DNA of 14,031 nt. It comes from an uncultured Zetaproteobacteria bacterium. GTDB lineage: Bacteria > Pseudomonadota > Zetaproteobacteria > Mariprofundales > Mariprofundaceae. The translations under genes and the position numbers were made by a program. Below the pieces are notes generated by a model. That model did not search any database. It saw nothing but the letters and a program-made list of their open reading frames with translations, and was not told where the DNA came from. The DNA is taken from assembly GCA_947311795.1 (NCBI GenBank), contig CAMZLX010000200.1, forward strand, positions 1 through 14,031. Reading direction: 5' to 3'. How positions within the stretch are numbered: position 1 is the stretch's first letter; every line of letters starts with the position of its first letter. Positions 8,336-12,729 of the stretch are shown here, piece by piece.

Positions 8336-8363
8336 TTGACAGAACAAGCACAAGCAATACAGT
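8336..8363 (+). promoter_or_regulatory. Candidate arsR-arsM promoter
   Basis: A perfect -35 TTGACA (8336-8341) is followed after 16 nt by TACAGT (8358-8363), which matches TATAAT at four of six positions. The predicted start of transcription (about 8370-8371) falls on the proposed arsR ATG, implying a leaderless transcript; no Shine-Dalgarno is seen before that ATG. Confidence 0.5.
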
Positions 8364-8378
8364 TCGATATATGTCGAA
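8363..8378. promoter_or_regulatory. Candidate ArsR operator (inverted repeat over the start codon)
   Basis: TTCGATATATGTCGAA is a 16-bp inverted repeat: the half sites TTCGATAT and ATGTCGAA match at seven of eight positions and the outer TTCGA/TCGAA arms are perfect. It overlaps the last base of the proposed -10 and the arsR ATG (8371-8373). ArsR/SmtB repressors bind such short AT-rich dyads near the start of their own operon and block polymerase. Function is inferred from position and symmetry. Confidence 0.55.
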
Positions 8379-8688
8379 TAGTAGTATTGATAACATGGCA
8401 ATGAAGTTTAAAGCGTTGGCAAACCCAGTGCGGTTAACGATATTCAAAGAACTGACACAGTGCTGTGAAGTAGGCTCAAGCTGTGATATTCAGCGATGTG
8501 TTGGGGACCTTGCAACCCTTGTTAATATTGCACCATCAACCTTATCACATCACTTAAAAGAATTGAATCAAGCGGGTCTGATTGATATGCAACGCGCTGG
8601 AAAAAATATGATGTGTAGCGTTGATTTGAAAGTTTTAGATGTATTGAGCGACTATTTCAAAACATTGCCTCAAAAGGAGAAATTATGA
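8371..8688 (+). CDS. arsR: ArsR-family transcriptional repressor, thiol-rich variant
   Basis: Winged-helix metalloid sensor expected to repress the arsRM operon and to release DNA when As(III) binds cysteines. The product is 105 aa from the ATG at 8371; the open frame extends to 8149 but that part is antisense to the amidase gene. ATGs at 8395 and 8401 are alternative starts. The family core is clear: FKALANPVRLTIFKEL (13-28), recognition helix APSTLSHHLKELNQAGLI (54-71) and the wing QRAGKNMMCSV. Cysteines are at 31, 32, 38, 43 and 82. The classical CVCDL motif is CVGDL here (43-47), so the usual Cys pair is lost and the Cys31-Cys32/Cys38 cluster probably contributes to the sensing site. It overlaps arsM by ATGA. 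Confidence 0.88.
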   Translation: MSNSSIDNMAMKFKALANPVRLTIFKELTQCCEVGSSCDIQRCVGDLATLVNIAPSTLSHHLKELNQAGLIDMQRAGKNMMCSVDLKVLDVLSDYFKTLPQKEKL

Positions 8689-9545
8689 GCGAACAACAAG
8701 AGATGGATGCGTTACGCCAAAATGTACGTGAGAGTTACGCCAAAGTGGCTGAAGCAAGCAATGAAGGTGCATGTTGTGGCGAAGTATCAAGCTGCTGTGG
8801 TGTCTCCGATGATGATGCCATCAACACGCTTATTTCAACCCGCTTGGGTTATTCGGAAGATGACTTAAACACAGTACCAGAAGGTGCTGATATGGGTTTG
8901 GGTTGTGGTAACCCGCGCGCCATTGCATCACTAAAAGAAGGTGAAGTGGTTGTTGATTTGGGTAGTGGCGGTGGTTTCGATGCCTTTTTATCTGCACGTG
9001 AAGTTGGTGAAACAGGTCAAGTCATTGGTGTGGATATGACACCAACCATGATTTCAAAAGCAAGGAAAAATGCAGAAAAAGGTAAGTTCGCACATGTTGA
9101 ATTTCGTTTGGGTGAGATTGAACATTTACCCATCGCTGATAACACGGCAGACATTATTATTTCAAATTGTGTGATTAATTTATCCCCTGATAAACAGCAG
9201 GTATTTCTTGATGCATTTCGGGTGCTAAAACCTGGCGGGCGTTTGGCGATTTCTGATGTTGTCGCCAGTGCTGAAATGCCAGAAGATATGAAAAATGACC
9301 CCATACTCCATGCTGGTTGTATGGCAGGTGCGGAGTTAATTGATGATATTCACACTATGCTTGAACAAGCAGGTTTTGTGGATATTCGCATTACCCCCAA
9401 AGATGAATCGCGGGAATTTATTAAAGATTGGGCACCGGGAAGTGGTGTTGAGGATTATGTACTCTCGGCTTATATCGAGGCAGTCAAACCCAGTGCCGCG
9501 GATTGTGAAACAGGTGTATGCGCAACATGGAACACATGTGATTAA
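8685..9545 (+). CDS. arsM: Arsenite S-adenosylmethionine methyltransferase ArsM
   Basis: Cytosolic enzyme that transfers methyl groups from SAM to As(III), giving methylated and eventually volatile arsenicals. The product is 286 aa. SAM-binding motif I is DLGSGGGFD (91-99), and the acidic residue after strand 2 is in GVDMTP (115-120). The strongly conserved ArsM blocks GLGCGNP (Cys74), GEIEHLP, SNCVINLSPDK (Cys162) and HAGCMAG (Cys212) are all present. Cys162 and Cys212 are 50 residues apart, the same spacing as the two As-binding cysteines known in algal ArsM. Extra thiols occur at the N-terminus (ACCGEVSSCCG, 29-39) and the C-terminus (CETGVC and a final NTCD). AAGGAG precedes the ATG, which overlaps the arsR stop. 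No arsenite pump (arsB/acr3) or arsenate reductase is in the window. Confidence 0.95.
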   Translation: MSEQQEMDALRQNVRESYAKVAEASNEGACCGEVSSCCGVSDDDAINTLISTRLGYSEDDLNTVPEGADMGLGCGNPRAIASLKEGEVVVDLGSGGGFDAFLSAREVGETGQVIGVDMTPTMISKARKNAEKGKFAHVEFRLGEIEHLPIADNTADIIISNCVINLSPDKQQVFLDAFRVLKPGGRLAISDVVASAEMPEDMKNDPILHAGCMAGAELIDDIHTMLEQAGFVDIRITPKDESREFIKDWAPGSGVEDYVLSAYIEAVKPSAADCETGVCATWNTCD

Positions 9546-9551
9546 CTAAAC

Positions 9552-9580
9552 TTGTACTTTGGCTTTGGTCTTGCTATAAG
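9552..9580 (+). promoter_or_regulatory. csrA promoter, near consensus, leaderless arrangement
   Basis: TTGTAC (9552-9557) and TATAAG (9575-9580) are separated by exactly 17 nt, giving a strong sigma-70-type match. The base 7 nt downstream of the -10 is the A of the csrA ATG (9587). The promoter lies entirely in the 41-nt gap after arsM. Confidence 0.7.
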
Positions 9581-9586
9581 TGTTGC

Positions 9587-9757
9587 ATGTTAATACTAAC
9601 GAGAAAAGAAGGTGAAAGCATCACCATTGGTGAAAACATCGAAATTAAGGTGCTTGCAGTGCAAGGCGGAAAAGTCCGTTTAGGAATTCAAGCACCCAAA
9701 GATGTTTCTGTTAATCGTGAGGAAGTCTTGCTTCAACCAAAAAGGAAAAAAGATTAA
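9587..9757 (+). CDS. csrA: Carbon storage regulator CsrA
   Basis: Small homodimeric RNA-binding protein that binds GGA motifs in 5' leaders and controls translation or mRNA stability of carbon-flux, motility and biofilm genes. The 56-aa product starts MLILTRKEGESITIG and continues with KVLAVQGGKVRLGIQAPKDV and VNREEV, the core of all CsrA proteins, including Arg6 and the VRLGI strand and Arg44 used for RNA contact. It ends in a basic tail PKRKKD. Family length is about 55-65 aa, so it is complete. There is no Shine-Dalgarno before the ATG (the upstream bases are TATAAGTGTTGC), consistent with leaderless translation. The last four bases overlap the convergent cysM stop. Confidence 0.95.
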   Translation: MLILTRKEGESITIGENIEIKVLAVQGGKVRLGIQAPKDVSVNREEVLLQPKRKKD

Positions 9758-10704
9758 ATTCCTTCACCTTGAAAAACAGTGTCATCTGCAAAAACAGGGG
9801 TGCTTAAATATTTTTCCCCACCATCAGGGAAAATACACACAATAACACCCGCTTTTTTTTGTTCTGCAAGTTGGGTGGCTGTTTTCATGGCGGCTGCCAA
9901 AGCACAGCCACATGATTGACCACATAAAATACCTTCTTCCGAAGCAAGGCGTTGTGTATATTCATAGGCAGATTCAGTGCTTATACCGAGTTTTGTATCA
10001 AACCCATGCTCTGAATAAATACTTGGTACAATACTTGATTCCATATGTTTTAACCCTTCAATACCATGAAAAGGTGAGTCGGGCTCTGCGGCTATGATTT
10101 GAACATCCTTGTTTTGACTTTTTAAAAAGCGTCCTGTACCCATCAATGTTCCAGATGTGCCTATGGATGCGATAAAATGTGTGATTTCACCATGTGTATC
10201 ACGCCAAATTTCTGGTCCCGTTGATGTCTCATGTGCTTGAGGGTTGGCAGGGTTGTTGTATTGATCGGGCTTGAAATAAAGCTCAGGGTTTTCATCATAC
10301 AGCTTTCGAGCAAGTAAAATGGCACCGTCTGAGCCTTCCAATGGGTCTGAATACACCAAGTCAGCACCAAATGCACGGCAAATACGCTTGCGTTCATTGG
10401 ATACGTTTTTAGGCATGACCAATTTAACTTTATATCCCAATGCCGCACCAATCATGGCAAGAGCAATGCCTGTATTGCCCGAGGTGGAATCAAAAATAAT
10501 TTTATCATGGGTTAGCTTTTTAGAATCGATGCCGTCTTGTACCATGGATAGTGCTGCCCGGTCTTTGACTGAGCCACCAGGGTTATGACGCTCTAATTTG
10601 GCGAGTATGGTGATGTTTTCAGGTAAATGTTTGGTGATATGTTGAATGCGAACCAAAGGAGTGTTGCCAATAAGATTAAGGATGGTTTGTTGTTTATAGG
10701 GCAA
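9754..10704 (-). CDS. cysM: Cysteine synthase B (O-acetylserine sulfhydrylase, CysM type)
   Basis: PLP-dependent fold-type II enzyme forming L-cysteine from O-acetylserine and sulfide (CysM also accepts thiosulfate). The 316-aa product has the PLP lysine in NPGGSVKDRAALSM (Lys47), the substrate loop STSGNTGIALAM (73-84), the phosphate-binding GTSGT (182-186) and GQSCGCA near the C-terminus. RAALSM, YNNPANPQAHETSTGPEIW and a C-terminal FQGEGI match CysM better than CysK. Start: TTG at 10702-10704 is preferred because GGAG stands 7 nt upstream and the N-terminus MPYKQQTILNLIGNTPL fits the family. An ATG at 10734 would add ten residues but has no ribosome site. The 3' end overlaps csrA by 4 bp, tail to tail. 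Confidence 0.92.
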   Translation of the reverse strand: MPYKQQTILNLIGNTPLVRIQHITKHLPENITILAKLERHNPGGSVKDRAALSMVQDGIDSKKLTHDKIIFDSTSGNTGIALAMIGAALGYKVKLVMPKNVSNERKRICRAFGADLVYSDPLEGSDGAILLARKLYDENPELYFKPDQYNNPANPQAHETSTGPEIWRDTHGEITHFIASIGTSGTLMGTGRFLKSQNKDVQIIAAEPDSPFHGIEGLKHMESSIVPSIYSEHGFDTKLGISTESAYEYTQRLASEEGILCGQSCGCALAAAMKTATQLAEQKKAGVIVCIFPDGGEKYLSTPVFADDTVFQGEGI

Positions 10705-10711
10705 GATGTAA

Positions 10712-10715
10712 CTCC
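10712..10715 (-). promoter_or_regulatory. Ribosome binding site supporting the cysM TTG start
   Basis: GGAG on the minus strand lies 7 nt before TTG (10704-10702). It is the only Shine-Dalgarno-like sequence near the N-terminus of the gene. Confidence 0.5.
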
Positions 10716-10752
10716 AATACTTAATGAAATGCATATTTTCTATGTTTGTTGG

Positions 10753-10758
10753 ATTATA
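10753..10758 (-). promoter_or_regulatory. Candidate cysM promoter -10 box
   Basis: A perfect TATAAT is read on the minus strand, about 49 nt before the TTG start and 18 nt before the alternative ATG. No good -35 is seen at 16-18 nt spacing, so only the -10 is supported. Confidence 0.45.
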
Positions 10759-10857
10759 GGCAAGGATTAATCAAAGTGTGGTGATATGATGCTCTCGACT
10801 AGAAAAAGACTTTTTTGCAACATAATGGTTAAAAACAAAGAAGTGTAAATACTTATT
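10759..10857. other. Non-coding stretch beside the IS scar
   Basis: With the IS remnant this forms the gene-poor gap between cysM and higA. It is AT-rich with no convincing coding sequence on either strand. It could include the original upstream region of higBA, but no HigB N-terminus can be read here. Confidence 0.4.
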
Positions 10858-11001
10858 TTAGCGTACTGTAAAATATACTGTGAGCTTAAATAGCTCAAAA
10901 AAGGCACGGGGGCTGGCAACATCATTAATCTTGTAGCCGCGATCAATTACCTGTCTAACCACTTCAATCTTAAATTCTTCTGCGTATCTTTTACCACTCA
11001 T
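10858..11001 (-). pseudogene. Truncated IS3-family transposase OrfA
   Basis: On the minus strand an ATG at 10999-11001, with AAAGGAGA about 10 nt upstream, opens MSGKRYAEEFKIEVVRQV followed by a segment ending KINDVA. This is the start of the IS3-family OrfA helix-turn-helix domain (usual form: KRYTEEFKIEAVKQV...VADVAERLG). After about residue 29 the homology stops and the frame continues as unrelated SPRAFFELFKLTVYFTVR to a TAA at 10858. A normal OrfA is about 90-100 aa and is followed by OrfB with the DDE domain; neither remainder is present, so it is dead. Confidence 0.85.
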
Positions 11002-11064
11002 TCCGTTACTTCTCCTTTGTGAAAAAGGCAACTCTTAAGTGTCTACTTTAGTAGGGGCGTGCCA
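10912..11064 (-). mobile_element. Remnant of an IS3-family insertion sequence (left end only)
   Basis: The segment contains an IS end, the 5' untranslated leader and the first ~29 codons of orfA. The right border is well placed: HigB homology begins at Leu-Asp-Asn-Phe from base 11065, and read outward on the minus strand the element starts 5'-TGGCACGCCCCTAC at 11064, in keeping with the TG start of IS3 elements. The left border, near 10912, is where OrfA homology ends, and it is a deletion junction rather than an intact terminus. No target-site duplication is visible. Confidence 0.7.
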
Positions 11065-11235
11065 CTGGATAATTTTGCGGACAAGGATAAATGGTGGATT
11101 ATTGATATTGGTGGCAACAATTTAACGCTATTGATGGCGATTCAGTTTGTTTGTCAGCGTATTTATGTGAAATATATTGTTACCCATGCTGAATATGACA
11201 AGTTGACCAGGAAAGCGAGAAAAGGAGAACTTTAA
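11059..11235 (+). pseudogene. higB: higB-type toxin gene, 5'-truncated by the IS remnant
   Basis: From 11065 the plus strand encodes LDNFADKDKWWIIDIGGN, then a hydrophobic strand, then YVKYIVTHAEYDKL and a basic tail, ending with TAA at 11233-11235. This matches the C-terminal half of HigB mRNA interferases (compare LDNF, the GGN turn and VTHKEYD of E. coli HigB). Roughly the first 45-50 residues are missing because IS3-derived sequence replaces them, so a working ribonuclease is unlikely; GTG at 11059 could at most start a 58-aa fragment. The stop overlaps the higA start as TAATG, the usual coupling in higBA operons, where the toxin comes first. Confidence 0.8.
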
Positions 11236-11693
11236 TGCTTACAAAAGACTTTGAACCTCAAATGCTTATCCAATCATTTAAAAGCTTCTCTGCTCAAGCT
11301 GAACCTGTGCTTCATATCCATGATAAGGATAGTTACGAACTTGCGCTAACAACGGTGTCATTTTTGTTTGATAAAGCATCGGATTCAAAAGATGACCCTA
11401 CCAACGACCTGATCACTTTACTTGCAAGAGCTATTGAACGCTATGAACTAAAACAGCGAGATATTAGGGCGTATGATATAAAAGCTTCGGCGCTGGATGA
11501 TGGCGTGTCCACACTAAAGCTTCTCATGGATAATTATCATCTCAAAACCTCTGATTTTGAAAAAGAAATTGGTAAAAAATCTTTGGTGTCTATGATTCTC
11601 AATGGCAAACGAAGCTTAACCAAGCAACATATCGAAAGGCTGGCTGCTCGGTTTGGCATTTCACCTGCGCTTTTCTTTAAAGCAAGCTCTTAA
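11235..11693 (+). CDS. higA: HigA-type antitoxin with C-terminal HTH domain
   Basis: A 152-aa protein of the HigA (COG5499-like) family, which neutralises HigB and represses the higBA promoter. The N-terminal half (about 1-90) is acidic and helical. The C-terminal XRE-type helix-turn-helix (about 92-150) reads STLKLLMDNYHLKTSDFEKE, with GKKSLVSMILNGKRSLTKQH and ARFGISPALFF downstream, typical of the family. AAGGAG lies about 10 nt before the ATG, inside the truncated higB, and the ATG shares its A with the higB stop. The gene appears intact although its toxin is broken, so it is an orphan antitoxin or regulator. The last 17 bp overlap the convergent DTW-domain gene. Confidence 0.88.
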   Translation: MLTKDFEPQMLIQSFKSFSAQAEPVLHIHDKDSYELALTTVSFLFDKASDSKDDPTNDLITLLARAIERYELKQRDIRAYDIKASALDDGVSTLKLLMDNYHLKTSDFEKEIGKKSLVSMILNGKRSLTKQHIERLAARFGISPALFFKASS

Positions 11694-12147
11694 TATGCGC
11701 CTTTAGCTGTTCATGTAGTGTATTGGCTTGTTCAGCGTTGTTGTCCAAGCTCAATAAGGCACTGACACATTCTGCGGTGCATAGCCCTGTTTCTTTTTGA
11801 TTGCGGCGGAGCTTGTAAATCGAGGGTGTGCTTGGGGTGAGTGAGACTTTGGGTAAATCGTGTAAATATGGGCTATGATTAACCATCTTCTGCGCTTCCT
11901 GCCATGTGGCATCAATCAAAATATACGCATCAAAGCTTGCTTCTTGTTTACCAAGCGGAATGCTATCTTCATGCGGGTAGAGCAGGGCAACGGACTGATT
12001 GGCGATGTGCTTCAAGAGTTCGGGGTTGGGCAACTTTCGTTGCCATTCAAAGATAGAACATTGTTTGCCTAAAACACTTTTGACCAACTTACCTGTGTTG
12101 GTTTTGCGCAAAAGCTCACGGCTATGCGTCAATAGATAGATGTTCAA
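11677..12147 (-). CDS. Short DTW-domain protein, tRNA-uridine aminocarboxypropyltransferase family
   Basis: The 156-aa DTW-domain protein carries the family signatures THSREL..KTNTGKL (7-21), ILIDATWQEAQKM (76-88, the D-x-T-W motif), LTPSTPSIYKLRR (103-115) and GLCTAE (121-126). TapT, the characterised E. coli member, transfers the aminocarboxypropyl group of SAM to U47 of tRNA (acp3U). This protein lacks the N-terminal zinc-type Cys cluster found in TapT; the gene begins directly at the THSRE block, as short family forms do. The start is TTG at 12145-12147: an in-frame TAA lies just upstream at 12162-12160, with no ATG between. It is 27 nt downstream of the DUF4389 gene, hence probably co-transcribed. 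Confidence 0.82.
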   Translation of the reverse strand: MNIYLLTHSRELLRKTNTGKLVKSVLGKQCSIFEWQRKLPNPELLKHIANQSVALLYPHEDSIPLGKQEASFDAYILIDATWQEAQKMVNHSPYLHDLPKVSLTPSTPSIYKLRRNQKETGLCTAECVSALLSLDNNAEQANTLHEQLKAHIKSLL

Positions 12148-12174
12148 CCGTGTTGGGTGTTAAAAAGCGTGGGT

Positions 12175-12651
12175 TTACGCTGAAGGTTTATCCTCGGCAG
12201 GTTTGTCGTCAGCTTTGGGTTCTTCTTTTTTAGCACGAGGCTTGCGTGGCGCTGCTTTTTTTGCGGGTGCCTTTCGTGTTGTAGGTTTCTTAGCTGCTGG
12301 TTTTTTAGCCGTAGCACGTTTGCGCGGGGCGGCTTTGGGCTTTTCTGTGGTTAAGGTTGCTGCTTCTGGCCAATCACTCATAGGAAAGGGTTTTTCTTCG
12401 CTGTTAAAGGTTTGGAACTGCAAAATTTGATACACATATGTTGAAAGCTGTGTGCCAAGTTTGGTGATGTTTTCATCCTTATTGCCGCCTGTGATTAAGA
12501 CGTGTAAAAATTGATAAACAACCACGGCAAGAATGACAAACTCTGCAACGGAATAAAGAAAAGCAAAAAGAATCATATACAATAAACGCAACCAAATGCT
12601 TTTATTTTTCACAATCGTGTTCATATCATATTCTTTATTTTCTTCGCTCAT
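12175..12651 (-). CDS. DUF4389 membrane protein with histone H1-like Lys/Ala/Pro tail
   Basis: A 158-aa protein. Residues 17-95 are the DUF4389 domain: a long hydrophobic helix or hairpin (about 20-53, LRLLYMILFAFLYSVAEFVI onward), HVLITGG, TYVYQILQFQTFNSEEKPFP and SDWP. Function of the family is unknown. Residues 103-158 form a low-complexity basic tail of AAPRK, AKKPAAKKP and KKAAPRKPRAKK repeats that turns acidic at the end (EEPKADDKPAEDKPSA), resembling AlgP or bacterial H1-like proteins. Start: the ATG at 12649-12651 has GGAGG 5 nt upstream; the frame extends to a TTG at 12663. It is divergent from mutL and 27 nt before the DTW gene. Confidence 0.85.
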   Translation of the reverse strand: MSEENKEYDMNTIVKNKSIWLRLLYMILFAFLYSVAEFVILAVVVYQFLHVLITGGNKDENITKLGTQLSTYVYQILQFQTFNSEEKPFPMSDWPEAATLTTEKPKAAPRKRATAKKPAAKKPTTRKAPAKKAAPRKPRAKKEEPKADDKPAEDKPSA

Positions 12652-12656
12652 GGCAG

Positions 12657-12661
12657 CCTCC
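12657..12661 (-). promoter_or_regulatory. Ribosome binding site of the DUF4389 gene
   Basis: GGAGG on the minus strand stands 5 nt before ATG (12651-12649), fixing that start over the upstream in-frame TTG. Confidence 0.75.
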
Positions 12662-12729
12662 AAATATCGTTGAAAAAAAAGATTAAGCTTATTTTTGGAT
12701 TAAAGCAAAGCGTTTGTTAGGGTTTGCCT

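Noticed and set aside
8149..8370. N-terminal extension of the arsR frame
   Set aside because: The added 74 residues resemble no ArsR, overlap the amidase gene antisense and cross the likely promoter; the ArsR fold begins after 8371.
9742..9764. AAGGAA/TTCCTT inverted repeat across the csrA and cysM stops
   Set aside because: Only two G-C pairs, an 11-nt loop and a weak T-run on one side; too unstable to call a terminator.
10803..10816. AAAAAG-A-CTTTTT symmetrical AT run
   Set aside because: The loop would be one base, the stem nearly all A-T and no transcript is known to end there; likely a composition effect.
10881..10897. TGAGCT-TAAAT-AGCTCA hairpin
   Set aside because: The stem is followed by A-residues on the plus strand and by CAGTA on the minus strand, so it lacks the T-run of an intrinsic terminator in either direction; no other role can be supported.
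12203..12430. Plus-strand frame rich in Gly, Ala, Phe and Leu
   Set aside because: It is the mirror of the repetitive Lys/Ala/Pro tail of the DUF4389 gene; composition explains the long open frame.
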